This document shows, one piece after another, positions 31,473-40,762 of a stretch of 64,000 bases of DNA (positions within the stretch are counted from its first letter, which is position 1; the number at the start of each line of letters is the position of its first letter). The notes beneath the pieces were generated by a model. The model did not search any database and was not told the DNA's origin. It was given only the letters and a program-made list of their open reading frames with translations. Source of the stretch: Profundibacter sp033851955 (lineage in GTDB: Bacteria > Pseudomonadota > Alphaproteobacteria > Rhodobacterales > Rhodobacteraceae); assembly GCA_033851955.1 (NCBI GenBank), contig JAWSVK010000020.1, positions 124,001 through 188,000 of the forward strand, read 5' to 3'. Position numbers and translations under genes: made by a program.

Positions 31473-32291
31473 TTATGCATTCGCCGCAGACAGTTTACCC
31501 GCCAAATCCGAGGCAAATGCGGAACGCCGGTGTGATATACCAACGGTCCGCGTCTGCATTTCAACCCCAGTCAAAGCGCGTACAACAACGTCTTTTTGGG
31601 TGCCCTTATGCGATAGCGGCACAAAGGCCACCCCAAAGCCCGCCGCAATCAACTCTAACAATTGCAGATCATGAACTGCATTTGCCGACGATTGAGGGCG
31701 GTTTGGCCAAACAATATCCAATCGGTCGGCTGTCGGGCAGTATGGCCGCTCAATCACTGGCTCATTTTGAATATCCTCAAGACTTAAGGTGTCATGCGCC
31801 GCCAGAGGATGATGGCGTTCAAGGGCGATGCCAAAGCCCTCGGTCAGCAGGGGAATGAAGTTATGATCCGAAGGCGCGCAGCTCGCCGTAACAAAAGCGA
31901 CTTCGCTGTTCAAAAGCGTATCGGTAAAACTAAGCTGCAAATCGGAGCCGCCCCAACGCAGGCTTTTTAGCGCGGCGCGAAATGGCCGCAAAAGGACATC
32001 AGGCGCGCAATGCATGCGCAATGTCTGTTGGGGTTTACCACTCAACCGGTTTTCCAATGATGAAAGATGCGCCACGCTGTCAATCGTGTCGTGATAAAGC
32101 TGGGTCGCCATCGATGTCGGGGTTAGACCGCTCTTGGCACGTTGAAACAACGGCCCGCCCAGATGCGCTTCTAGTTTTTGTATCGCAATTGAGACCGTGG
32201 GTTGGCTGACGTGGTTCAGGCGTGCGGCTTGACTAAATGTGCCGGTTTCAAAGGCGCTGATGAAATATTTCAGGGGGGTCAATTCTATCAT
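31473..32291 (-). CDS. LysR-family transcriptional regulator
   Basis: A 272-residue LysR-type regulator, slightly shorter than the usual 290-310. The N-terminal winged HTH (about 1-62) includes FETGTFSQAARLNHVSQPTVSIAIQKLEAHLGGPLFQR, the family signature; the effector-binding domain follows. It is divergent from the hypothetical gene at 32388 with 96 bp between starts, so that gene is the likely target. The inducer is unknown. Confidence 0.92.
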   Translation of the reverse strand: MIELTPLKYFISAFETGTFSQAARLNHVSQPTVSIAIQKLEAHLGGPLFQRAKSGLTPTSMATQLYHDTIDSVAHLSSLENRLSGKPQQTLRMHCAPDVLLRPFRAALKSLRWGGSDLQLSFTDTLLNSEVAFVTASCAPSDHNFIPLLTEGFGIALERHHPLAAHDTLSLEDIQNEPVIERPYCPTADRLDIVWPNRPQSSANAVHDLQLLELIAAGFGVAFVPLSHKGTQKDVVVRALTGVEMQTRTVGISHRRSAFASDLAGKLSAANA

Positions 32292-32387
32292 AAGTAATGG
32301 CTATACCATACATGAAGGGAATCGCAATTACCTATGGATTGAATTCCGCGTACCAAAGTTATCGTAACATAACAGGAGTACGAAAAG

Positions 32388-32801
32388 ATGACCAACACCG
32401 CCAAACCGACACTGGCTCAGGACACTGCAATTGGACAATTGTTGAGAAAATTCACTCAAGGTGATTCGACAATGTTTGACCACGTCGCCCCGGATATCGA
32501 CTTTAGAATTGACCACTTCCATGACGAAGCAGACACCAGCTGGCAAACGGCACAGTCGCTAAATGCCTTGATTTCGGTTGTCGGTCGGTTGGGCCAAGAG
32601 GTGTTCCCAAAGGGCACCATTGCGCTGGGTATCGACACACAGGATCTGGGGGACGGCTGGTGCTTGACCCGTTTTAATCAGCGATTTTTCTATGGCATTC
32701 GTCAGGCCGACGTCACAAGTCTGACTTACATCATGTCCCACGAAACTGAGGGCAAAGTAGACTTCTTTCGCGAGACGGTTACCAATATCGTAGACGCCTA
32801 A
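32388..32801 (+). CDS. Hypothetical protein, possibly NTF2/SnoaL-like
   Basis: A 137-residue soluble protein. An N-terminal helical part (IGQLLRKFTQGD) is followed by alternating aromatic strands (IDFRIDHFHDEADTSW, WCLTRFNQRFFYGIRQ), which would suit an NTF2/SnoaL cone fold, but I do not recognise a defined family. AACAGGAG precedes the ATG. It is divergent from a LysR gene, suggesting an inducible function in metabolism of some small compound. Confidence 0.55.
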   Translation: MTNTAKPTLAQDTAIGQLLRKFTQGDSTMFDHVAPDIDFRIDHFHDEADTSWQTAQSLNALISVVGRLGQEVFPKGTIALGIDTQDLGDGWCLTRFNQRFFYGIRQADVTSLTYIMSHETEGKVDFFRETVTNIVDA

Positions 32802-32814
32802 CTTAGGGCCGGTT

Positions 32815-32869
32815 CCAAGGCCCTGTTGTCGCGCTGTCATCGCATTGGCACATATCGACAGGGCCTTGG
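32815..32869. repeat. Perfect 12-bp inverted repeat with a 31-bp loop
   Basis: CCAAGGCCCTGT at 32815-32826 is the exact reverse complement of ACAGGGCCTTGG at 32858-32869. It could be a bidirectional transcription end between the convergent genes on either side, or the ends of a very small degenerate element. No T-tract follows closely, which weakens the terminator reading. Confidence 0.5.
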
Positions 32870-32934
32870 ATTGGAGCCCCCCTTGCCCGCACTAAATTCG
32901 CGATCGCGACAAGGCTCGGCCCTCTCAAAACGCG

Positions 32935-33435
32935 TCACGGCATCAGAATTTCTTTGCGCCCAAATTCGGCGCTGTCTGTGCTCCCATCATCATAGATCAA
33001 TGTCACCGATACGCTGTTCACTGACCCCAGATCATAGCTGACATAGGGCAGATGGGTCTCCAGCTTCATCGCATTCGGCTGGGCGGTGTCTGTGTAACAC
33101 TCTTCAACCTCGAACACCTGCAGGGCCGCGCCGTTCACGCTGTAATGGATCTCATGCAAGCCACAGCGCCATGCCACCAGATGGGTAAAATAGAGCAAAT
33201 CCTTGCCATCATATTCGCGCAGCGCCGCCCAAGAGGTTTTGGTCGCAGTCAAGATCGGCTTGACCTCGATTGCGGTGGTGAATTTTCCGGTTGGCGTTTG
33301 TGGTTCGGGTTGCCAAGCGCTGGCTGTGCCCTCTGGCTCTGACATAGCAACAGTCACTTGACCGGTGGATTGGGGCGATCCTGCCCCAAAACCAACGCCT
33401 AAAACTATCGTGAGCACCAAAACAATATGAAACAT
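32935..33435 (-). CDS. Conserved hypothetical secreted protein
   Basis: A 166-residue protein with an N-terminal hydrophobic signal (MFHIVLVLTIVLGVGFGAG), a Ser/Pro/Glu-rich linker, and a strand-rich domain with three cysteines (RCGLHEI, EECYTDT). A short ATG-proximal GGAGGAAT ribosome site is present. No family name is recognised. It is convergent with the 32388 gene and divergent from the glycosyltransferase-like gene, with about 150 bases of AT-rich promoter DNA between. Confidence 0.6.
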   Translation of the reverse strand: MFHIVLVLTIVLGVGFGAGSPQSTGQVTVAMSEPEGTASAWQPEPQTPTGKFTTAIEVKPILTATKTSWAALREYDGKDLLYFTHLVAWRCGLHEIHYSVNGAALQVFEVEECYTDTAQPNAMKLETHLPYVSYDLGSVNSVSVTLIYDDGSTDSAEFGRKEILMP

Positions 33436-33590
33436 CTATTCCTCCTGCCGCAAAATCATTGCTTTTTTACAATATCTTAAAGAAACCTGTTCAAAATCTT
33501 AACTATTCTCACACTTTGAAACAATAACGGCTTTTGGCAATCATTGTTTCGGCCTATAGTTTCCTAAAACAAGTACAGGCATGACTGATT

Positions 33591-34595
33591 ATGGCGAAAA
33601 AGACCAAGAAACGTCAAGATTTCAATATTGTAATAGTCGCGCAAAGCGGGCGGTTGCAATATGAGGCCGTACTTTTTGCGGCCTCACTGCGCCATTGCGA
33701 CCCCCATTTCAAAGGGCGGTTGATCGTTGCTGTGCCACAGGCCGGCCCGCTGTGGGGCAAAGACCCGCAAATCAACAATCACGATGTGCGCGAATTGCTG
33801 GAACATCTGGGGGCCGAGATTATACCCTTTGAGAGCAAGCATTTTGGTGCAAGCTATCCCTATGGCAACAAGATCGAGGCCCTGATGGCCTTGCCAAAGG
33901 GCGAACCCTTTGTGTTTTTTGACACCGACACATTGATCACAGGGCCGTTGTCAGAGGTCAATTTTGATTTTGACCATCCCGCCGCTTCTATGCGTCGCGA
34001 GGGCACTTGGCCGACCCAAGAACTTTACGGACCCGGCTACAACGAAACTTGGGGATCATTATACGACCGCTTTGATCTGGATATCGACAGCACTTTGGAT
34101 ATGTCTCAGCCCGATGAATACTGGCAACGGTATCTCTATTTCAACGCCGGTTGGTTTTTCTATCGGTGCCCGCATGAATTTGGCAAACGTTTTGCCGAAT
34201 ATGCATTGGAAATCCGTGACAACACGCCGGATGCTCTGGTTTGCCAGGAATTGGATCCTTGGCTGGATCAAGTCGCCCTGCCCTTGGTGATCCACTCCTT
34301 TGGTGGTGGTCGTCCCGGGCCCGAATTGGACGGGCTGGACGGGGGTGTCAGCTGTCATTACCGTTTGTTACCAATGCTTTATGCTCGCGAAAGCGACCAT
34401 GTGGTGGATGTGCTGGAAACCATAACTTCGCCGAACAAGGTCAAAAAAGTGGTCAAACAATATGACCCGATCAAACGGATGATTTTCCAGCGCCGCGGAC
34501 ACAAAGTGCGTGCAATGTTTGACCGCGAGAACCTACCCAACATGGAAAAGAAAATCCGCAACCAGATCAAGCGTGAAGGGTTCTGGATGCGTTGA
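33591..34595 (+). CDS. GT-A-fold glycosyltransferase-like protein
   Basis: A 334-residue protein with the features of a nucleotide-sugar transferase: an N-terminal strand NIVIVAQSG, KIEALMALPKGEPFVFFDTDTL with the metal-binding Asp111-x-Asp113, the FNAGWFFYRC strand in the second half, and the QELDPWLDQVALPLVI block typical of GT8-like folds. The C-terminus is basic (KIRNQIKREGFWMR). Substrate and acceptor are unknown, and no polysaccharide genes are adjacent. An NDP-sugar-binding fold is fairly secure; enzyme activity is inferred from the DxD motif. Confidence 0.72.
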   Translation: MAKKTKKRQDFNIVIVAQSGRLQYEAVLFAASLRHCDPHFKGRLIVAVPQAGPLWGKDPQINNHDVRELLEHLGAEIIPFESKHFGASYPYGNKIEALMALPKGEPFVFFDTDTLITGPLSEVNFDFDHPAASMRREGTWPTQELYGPGYNETWGSLYDRFDLDIDSTLDMSQPDEYWQRYLYFNAGWFFYRCPHEFGKRFAEYALEIRDNTPDALVCQELDPWLDQVALPLVIHSFGGGRPGPELDGLDGGVSCHYRLLPMLYARESDHVVDVLETITSPNKVKKVVKQYDPIKRMIFQRRGHKVRAMFDRENLPNMEKKIRNQIKREGFWMR

Positions 34596-34810
34596 AGGCA
34601 AATAAGTTGCCTAAATGTTGGAATAATGCTATTAAGTTAATGTGCAGACAAAGGCGAATTGCCGGATTAAATGCTGTCAGACATTTCTATTTGGCACCGC
34701 ATATCTTCATAAGAATCTGATCCGCCTTATCTTTTATGAGTTCTTCAGTTTTGCATCAAAAGCGCAATATTTTTTGCCGCGATCAACACAAACAAAACAA
34801 AGGAATTATC

Positions 34811-35149
34811 ATGTTTATATCGAAAAAAATGATTTTTTTATGTGCCGGGCTGTCCTTGGCATCCGCCTGCACCGACACGTCTTTGGGACCGGTCAATTTG
34901 GTTAACCCGATCGAGTGGGAAACAGAAAGAGATATGCCAAGCATTTCAATAACTCTGGATGGCAAAAAATACGAAGTACGTCGTACGGAAGTGACCAGTT
35001 ACAACCGCAAAACAAGTGAAAGGGTTGGTGTGCGTGAAGAGTGGGCTATTGTCGACGTTAATGGCGAGGAATTGAGCTGTATTCGTGCCAACGCCGAGAG
35101 TTGCCAAAGAGCGCTGGATGGTGAAACCAGCGAGAGGGTATCACATTAG
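34811..35149 (+). CDS. Small lipoprotein, unknown function
   Basis: A 112-residue protein with a type II signal peptide ending LASAC, so the cysteine at residue 20 would be lipidated. The mature part is polar and begins TDTSLGPVNLVNP; it has two further cysteines (LSCIRANAESC). No family is recognised. AAAGGAATTATC precedes the ATG. AT-rich, next to another small lipoprotein gene, in what looks like an accessory interval. Confidence 0.65.
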   Translation: MFISKKMIFLCAGLSLASACTDTSLGPVNLVNPIEWETERDMPSISITLDGKKYEVRRTEVTSYNRKTSERVGVREEWAIVDVNGEELSCIRANAESCQRALDGETSERVSH

Positions 35150-35285
35150 AAGTCTTCCGTTTATGATCCGTCTTTTTTTCGGCCTGTTTTCTTTGTGATC
35201 CATACCCTGTGATGGTAGGTTTGCCACAAGATTCTCGCATACCTAACAAAACAAACGCAAATATACCAATATCCAGGGAAACAAA

Positions 35286-35453
35286 ATGGCTAAATCGAGC
35301 AAAGTAATTGGTTTTACATTGTCTATTTTGACGATGTTTTTTGTCGCAGCTTGCGACGAGGATGATATGGTTGGCCCCGTCGTGGTTGACGCATTTCTAA
35401 ATCCTTCTCCAACTGAGGAACCAGGTGGTGGTGGCGACGGTGGTGGCTATTAG
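35286..35453 (+). CDS. Very small lipoprotein with a glycine-rich tail
   Basis: A 55-residue protein: basic start, hydrophobic segment, lipobox VAAC with lipidated Cys at about residue 23, an acidic stretch (DEDDM), and a PTEEPGGGGDGGGY tail. CAGGGAAACAAA precedes the ATG. A strong terminator lies 75 bases after its stop, supporting a real transcription unit. No homologue is recognised. Confidence 0.6.
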   Translation: MAKSSKVIGFTLSILTMFFVAACDEDDMVGPVVVDAFLNPSPTEEPGGGGDGGGY

Positions 35454-35527
35454 GACCCCCAGAAGACTCCCTTCAAAATATGATCAAGGCACATTACCAA
35501 TTCGACCTATCGGAATCCTTCTAAAGC

Positions 35528-35565
35528 GGGCCAGTTTCAAGGCGATTTCGCCTCAAATCTGGCCC
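35528..35565 (+). terminator. Intrinsic terminator after the lipoprotein genes
   Basis: GGGCCAG and CTGGCCC form the outer stem and AAGGCG/CGCCT the inner one around ATTT; a T-tract (CGCCTTTTTC) follows about ten bases later. The remaining 370 bases to metY hold no supported gene and no riboswitch I can recognise. Confidence 0.6.
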
Positions 35566-35938
35566 GACAAAGCGCCTTTTTCGGGAACCGAGGTGATAAC
35601 CTCAAAAAAACCGAGAAGAGTTAGAAATAGGTATTTAAAATATCCACTCATATGGTTTTCTTTGGAATCTTACATGTCATTCGGCAAAAAAGACAAACTG
35701 AATCGTTCCAGTCATTAGGTGCAAAAAGCAACTGAACCTGAGGATGATCAATAAAAACCAACACCAAGCGTCATGTGTTTGCGCCCCATCGATCAGGCAT
35801 AGAGGCCGTTTTTCAGTTGGCACAGCAGCCCTCTAAAACCAATCGCGACTAAAACGGTGTCTTTGCCCACCTGCTGCTATATTGCTCGCCTCAAAGCTTT
35901 CGCTTAGGATATGCAGGTATTTCAACAGGAGCGACCAC

Positions 35939-37231
35939 ATGACTGACACCCCCGAATACGGTTTTGACACTTTGCAAATTCATGCAGGAGCCCGCCCGGA
36001 TCCTGCCACTGGCGCACGACAAACACCGATTTACCAAACCACCGCTTACGTGTTTCGCGACACCGACCATGCGGCGGCGTTGTTTAACCTGCAAGAGGTT
36101 GGCTATATCTATTCGCGCCTGACAAACCCCACCGTGGCCGTGCTGCAAGAACGCATCGCCACACTTGAAGGTGGTGCTGGGGCCGTCTGTTGCTCATCGG
36201 GTCACGCCGCACAGATCATGGCGCTGTTCCCCTTGATGTCACCCGGCATGAATGTGGTCGCTTCCACCCGCGCTTACGGCGGCACGATCACCCAATTTAG
36301 CCAAACCATCAAACGCTTTGGCTGGTCCGCCAAATTTGTTGATTTTGATGATGAGGCCGCAGTTGCAGCCGCAATTGACGAAAACACCCGCGCTGTGTTT
36401 TGCGAGAGCATCGCCAATCCGGGTGGCTATATCACCGACCTCGATGCGATCGCCGCGATTGCCAACGCGGCCCAAGTGCCGCTGATTGTAGATAACACCA
36501 CAGCCACGCCTTACCTGTGCAAACCGTTCGAACACGGTGCTGCATTGGTGGTACACTCCACCACCAAATACCTGACGGGCAACGGCACTGTGACTGGTGG
36601 CTGTGTGGTCGATAGCGGTACGTTCGATTGGTCCGCGACGGATAAGTTCCCGTCGCTGTCACAACCCGAACCAGCCTACCACGGTTTGAAGTTCCATGAG
36701 ACATTCGGCCCCTTGGCCTTTACGTTTCATGGCATCGCCATTGGCCTGCGCGATCTGGGCATGACCCTGAACCCCCAAGCGGCGCATTACACGTTGATGG
36801 GCATCGAAACCCTGTCGTTGCGCATGGAGCGCCACGTGGCCAACGCTAAAAAAATTGCGGCTTGGCTGGAAACTGACCCGCGGATCGAGGCCGTGACCTA
36901 TGCAGGCCTACCGTCTAGCCCGTACCAAAAGCGCGCTGAGCGGATTTGCCCCAAGGGCGCTGGTGGCCTGTTCACGGTTGCGGTAAAAGGTGGGTATGAG
37001 GCTTGCATCAAACTGGTGGAAAATCTGAACATTTTCAGCCATGTAGCGAACTTAGGTGATGCGCGCTCCTTGATCCTGCATCCAGCCTCGACCACCCACC
37101 GCCAACTGTCGCCCGAGCAACAGGAAGCGGCCGGGGCTGCGGCCAATGTGGTGCGGATTTCAATCGGCATTGAGGATGCGAAAGATCTGATCGCCGATCT
37201 GGATCAAGCCTTGGCTATCGCAACGGCTTAA
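35939..37231 (+). CDS. metY: O-acetylhomoserine sulfhydrylase MetY
   Basis: PLP enzyme that makes homocysteine (or cysteine) from O-acetylhomoserine and sulfide. The 430-residue protein belongs to the Cys/Met metabolism family: opening GFDTLQIHAGARPDP, the YSRLTNPTVAVLQERIA block, the CCSSGHAAQ turn, and HSTTKYLTG with PLP-lysine K210. Length, near 430 rather than 390, favours the O-acetylhomoserine branch over MetB/MetC. CAGGAGCGACCAC precedes the ATG; an upstream in-frame ATG is 57 bases away. Confidence 0.93.
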   Translation: MTDTPEYGFDTLQIHAGARPDPATGARQTPIYQTTAYVFRDTDHAAALFNLQEVGYIYSRLTNPTVAVLQERIATLEGGAGAVCCSSGHAAQIMALFPLMSPGMNVVASTRAYGGTITQFSQTIKRFGWSAKFVDFDDEAAVAAAIDENTRAVFCESIANPGGYITDLDAIAAIANAAQVPLIVDNTTATPYLCKPFEHGAALVVHSTTKYLTGNGTVTGGCVVDSGTFDWSATDKFPSLSQPEPAYHGLKFHETFGPLAFTFHGIAIGLRDLGMTLNPQAAHYTLMGIETLSLRMERHVANAKKIAAWLETDPRIEAVTYAGLPSSPYQKRAERICPKGAGGLFTVAVKGGYEACIKLVENLNIFSHVANLGDARSLILHPASTTHRQLSPEQQEAAGAAANVVRISIGIEDAKDLIADLDQALAIATA

Positions 37232-37240
37232 TGCTAAACG

Positions 37241-37296
37241 CTCATCAATCCCTTGCGGGCTTTCTTCGCGAAAAGCGCCCGTAAGGGGGCGATGAG
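37241..37296. repeat. Palindromic element between convergent metY and SIMPL genes
   Basis: CTCATC pairs with GATGAG, CCCTT with AAGGGG and CGGGC with GCCCG around TTTCTTCGCGAAAA, making an imperfect 56-bp palindrome. It shares its TTCTTCGCGAA core and GATGAG end with 7176-7237. It probably also serves as a bidirectional terminator. Confidence 0.55.
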
Positions 37297-37316
37297 GCAA
37301 CGCTTAATTGGTCAGC

Positions 37317-38012
37317 CTAATTGGTCAACGCAAAGACCATTGTGACGCTGGCCGCCACACTCACTTCACCCTGCGAAACAGGTACACCGCGGCTTCGCGC
37401 CAGATCACCTGCGCCTGACATCATCACCGGTTGAACACCATTCTGCGTGGGCTCAGTGATGGTCACAACCTCCCCCAACTTTGCTCCCATCGACGCGGCA
37501 TAAATCCGAGCTTTACGCAGAGCATCAGCCGCAGCCACTTTACGAGCCGCATCTTGGAGGGGCTGGGGATCCTGCAAGCCAAAGCTCAACCCATTGAAAG
37601 TATTGGCACCGCCATGCAAAACCGCATCCAGAACCTTGCCCAACGCCCCAATATCACGCAACCGAACCGTCACCGTATTGGATGCCACAAAGCCGCTAAT
37701 ACTGTTGTCTCCACTGATGTTGGACGATCTTTTCCCCCAACGCGGGGACAGCGACAGATTGCTGGTCTGAACGTCCCTCGCTTCGATCCCAGCCGCTGTC
37801 AGTTGCGCCATAACCGCCGCCAAAGTCTTAGAGTTTTGCACCATCGCGGCCGCCCCTGTTTTGGCCTCGGAAATCACTCCCAATGAAACCGCCGCCATAT
37901 CGGGCACCACCTCGACGCTGCCATGCCCCACCACCGTTATCCGGCGGACCAGGTCGCTGGCCGACGCAGGTGCGCCCATCGCTAAAATCAAAACAAACAT
38001 CAACTGTCGCAT
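37317..38012 (-). CDS. SIMPL (DUF541) domain periplasmic protein
   Basis: A 231-residue exported protein: signal peptide MRQLMFVLILAMGAPASASD, then a SIMPL domain with ITVVGHGSVEVVPDMAAVSLGV, VQTSNLSLSPRW and the closing VSVAASVTMVFAL. SIMPL proteins form periplasmic oligomers linked to oxidative-stress tolerance, without a known biochemical activity. The ATG opening MRQLMFV gives a normal signal peptide; the one 27 bases upstream does not. It is divergent from the 853-residue gene. Confidence 0.85.
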   Translation of the reverse strand: MRQLMFVLILAMGAPASASDLVRRITVVGHGSVEVVPDMAAVSLGVISEAKTGAAAMVQNSKTLAAVMAQLTAAGIEARDVQTSNLSLSPRWGKRSSNISGDNSISGFVASNTVTVRLRDIGALGKVLDAVLHGGANTFNGLSFGLQDPQPLQDAARKVAAADALRKARIYAASMGAKLGEVVTITEPTQNGVQPVMMSGAGDLARSRGVPVSQGEVSVAASVTMVFALTN

Positions 38013-38172
38013 TCCGTATCCTTTCAGGCTTTTTAACAAACTTCCTCAATATGACGCTCCCCAACCTCAATTCCTTGGGTCTTATCTTTCTTTCGGCGGA
38101 ATTTTGCTGTATTAACGATATGACAGCCCCGACCACTGATATTCTTCAAACTTTATGTGCTAGATCAACAAC

Positions 38173-40734
38173 ATGAAGCCAAATTTCGCCCTCGACCTCA
38201 GCCATGATGGCATCGGCCTGCTCCATCGTGGTGCAGACGACTGGCATAGTGTTGGTAACGTGTCACTGGATGATCCCGAATTCAGCGAAAAATTAGGCTT
38301 TTTGCGCCAAACGGCAGCGGCGCTTGAAAGCAGCGGCTTGACCACCAAACTGGTGATCCCAAACTCGCAAATTCGCTTTATCACCGCCGAGGCCCCCGGG
38401 CCAACAGATGCAGACCGCAATGACCAGGTTCGCCAAGCACTTATCGGCACAACCCCCTACCCCATCGAGGAATTGGTTTTCGACTGGACCAAATCCAGCG
38501 ATTCAAAGGACGACGCTGGAAATGCTACCGTCCATGTGGCCGCCGTGGCACGTGAAACTTTGGAAGAGGCCGAAGGCTTTGCCAAAGAGCACGGTTTCAA
38601 TCCGGTTTCATTTGTAGCCACCCCAAACCCCGGAACATTTTCAACGGCCGAGCCGTTTTTTGGGGCCAGTGCGTCGAGTAAAACGCTGCTAGAAAAAGCA
38701 GTAACGGTTGAGCCCGACGTCAAAGCAATTCGAGTTTTAGGGGCAGCATATTCCAAGGCTCCCGCGAGTGATGCGGAGGAGACGCCCCCCGCCTCAGATC
38801 CGAGTGCGGCCCTAATGCTTGAAATCGATGCGGCGGTTTTAGCAGAGCCTGAACAAGGACCGGAAACCAAAGCCGAACCGGAAATTATTTCGGAACCCGT
38901 ACCAGAAACCACACCTGATCCAGAACAGGCTCCAAAGCTTGAGGAGCCTGAAGCCACACTGATCGATGAGCCAGCGCCGTCAGGTGTCACTGCAGCGCAA
39001 TTACCAGATCTGGATGATCCGATCCCAGACGCCCCCGTCGCCGCATTTTCAACCCGCCGCGAAACCAAGGTCCCAACCGATGATGGCCAAGCATTGCAGC
39101 GCATTGAAAGCATTGAATCCAGGCTGGCCATCCTGCCCGAAGGTAGAACCTCGCGGGCCCCAAAATTGTCAGGCGCACGCCGTGGAACCGAGAAAAGCGT
39201 ACCAGAACCCAGCTTGCGCACGCCACCGCCTCTCGCTGCCAAATCACCAGCTAAGCCCCCAAAAGCAACCCGCAGCCCGGCAAATGTCATACCACCATCG
39301 GCCCCCGCCGCTCTGATAGATTTGTCAGGAACAGCAACCCCAGCCGCCTATCCAGAAACCAAGTCCGAAGAGCAGGCAATGACCGTATTTGGGGCGCGCA
39401 GAAAACCTGCACAGGCTGGTAAACCACGCTATTTGGGTCTGTCTTTGATGGTTGCGTTGTTGGTGATTTTAGGCGGCATCGGCCTGTGGTCCACCTTTTT
39501 CTTAGGCGGCGAAACAGCATCGCGACAAAGCGAGCAAAATCAAACCCTGTCAACTGAGGCCAGCACAGACCCTGTCGGCGAAGCCCTCGCCATGTTGACA
39601 GAACCCACAATCCGACGCGGAACCGATAACGGTGAAATCCTCGCGCCCGCACCGCTCGGCACTGTCGAGGCACCCGAAATTACAACCGAAGCCGTCTCCG
39701 CTGACCCGCAATTACTGCCAACTGGCATTGCCAACACGCCGCTCTCACCCCAAGCCGCACTAGCGGCCTATGAAGACACCGGCATCTGGCAACTGGCGCC
39801 CAAACTGCCTAGCGCCATGCGCGAAGACGAAATCGATACGCTTTATATCACCTCGGTTGATCCACATATCACCTCGCAAGATGCAATCGCATTGCCGGAA
39901 TTCTCCGGCTCAAGCAGCGACGTCACCCTTGAACTACAAGGATCGCCCGCCGCGCAAAGCGAAGCCTTTGTGCTTGATGCGCGCGGCTTGGTTATCCCGA
40001 GTATTGAGGGCACACTGACGCCGGATGGCGTGATGATATTCGCCGGTCCTCCCCCTAGAAAACCCGGAATTCGCGGCAACAGGGTGCCCCAAGTGGTCGT
40101 GGAGCCTGACCTGACTGTGGCTGGTTTCAGGCCCAAACCACGCCCTGCAAATTTGGTACAGCAATCCGAAACTGCTCAAGAAACCGAACAATTGGGCGGC
40201 TACACTCGCCTGCAATTGGCCAGTTTGCGCCCAAAACCGCGCCCCTATGAGGTCCGCCCACCACAAAACGATGAACCGCCTACTGCTGATGAGCCTGTGG
40301 TTGCAGATACTCCCGCCGTGCCCGAAGGCCCCGTTTCGGCACTGGCAGTTGTGTTGTCCAGCGCCCCCAAACATCGACCTCGCGGATTTGCCAATTTGGT
40401 GAAACGCAGCCGGGCCGCCGCGCCAAGTGAACGGGCCACCGCAGCGACCGCGGTGCCGCGCAATCAAACCGTTCAGCCCAGCGCCCCGACCCGCGCCTCA
40501 GTGGCGCGATTGGCCACCACCAAGAACGCCATCAACCTAAGACGCACCTCCTTGATCGGGGTATATGGTTCTCCCAGCAAGCGCCGCGCATTAGTGCGTT
40601 TGTCAAACGGGCGCTACGTCAAAGTGAAAGTCGGCGAGCGGGTCGACGGCGGCAAGGTCGCCGCCATTGGTCAAAGCGAGTTACGCTATGTCAAAGGCGG
40701 ACGCACCATTGTCCTGCGGATGCCAAAATCCTGA
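38173..40734 (+). CDS. PilM-like / transmembrane / PilP-like multidomain protein
   Basis: An 853-residue protein often labelled 'translation initiation factor 2' in related genomes on low-complexity grounds alone; no GTPase motif is present. Residues 1-165 resemble the first half of PilM/GspL: FALDLSHDGIGLL, LVIPNSQIRFITA and TTPYPIEELVFDWT. An acidic Pro/Glu-rich linker (about 190-400) precedes one transmembrane helix at 420-445. The outside part is long and disordered, with repeated RPKPRP motifs near 653, 684 and PKHRPR near 733. The last 66 residues (GVYGSPSKRRALVRLSNG to VLRMPKS) look like a PilP/GspC beta domain. This would be one polypeptide spanning the membrane like the PilM-N-P chain. 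No pilus genes are adjacent. Confidence 0.65.
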   Translation: MKPNFALDLSHDGIGLLHRGADDWHSVGNVSLDDPEFSEKLGFLRQTAAALESSGLTTKLVIPNSQIRFITAEAPGPTDADRNDQVRQALIGTTPYPIEELVFDWTKSSDSKDDAGNATVHVAAVARETLEEAEGFAKEHGFNPVSFVATPNPGTFSTAEPFFGASASSKTLLEKAVTVEPDVKAIRVLGAAYSKAPASDAEETPPASDPSAALMLEIDAAVLAEPEQGPETKAEPEIISEPVPETTPDPEQAPKLEEPEATLIDEPAPSGVTAAQLPDLDDPIPDAPVAAFSTRRETKVPTDDGQALQRIESIESRLAILPEGRTSRAPKLSGARRGTEKSVPEPSLRTPPPLAAKSPAKPPKATRSPANVIPPSAPAALIDLSGTATPAAYPETKSEEQAMTVFGARRKPAQAGKPRYLGLSLMVALLVILGGIGLWSTFFLGGETASRQSEQNQTLSTEASTDPVGEALAMLTEPTIRRGTDNGEILAPAPLGTVEAPEITTEAVSADPQLLPTGIANTPLSPQAALAAYEDTGIWQLAPKLPSAMREDEIDTLYITSVDPHITSQDAIALPEFSGSSSDVTLELQGSPAAQSEAFVLDARGLVIPSIEGTLTPDGVMIFAGPPPRKPGIRGNRVPQVVVEPDLTVAGFRPKPRPANLVQQSETAQETEQLGGYTRLQLASLRPKPRPYEVRPPQNDEPPTADEPVVADTPAVPEGPVSALAVVLSSAPKHRPRGFANLVKRSRAAAPSERATAATAVPRNQTVQPSAPTRASVARLATTKNAINLRRTSLIGVYGSPSKRRALVRLSNGRYVKVKVGERVDGGKVAAIGQSELRYVKGGRTIVLRMPKS

Positions 40735-40762
40735 AGCAGTAGTTCTTACCTAATGGCCCAGA

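Noticed and set aside
35570..35938. SAM-type riboswitch before metY
   Set aside because: CCTGC/GCAGG flank a hairpin-like stretch before the start, but the conserved SAM-II core bases cannot be matched.
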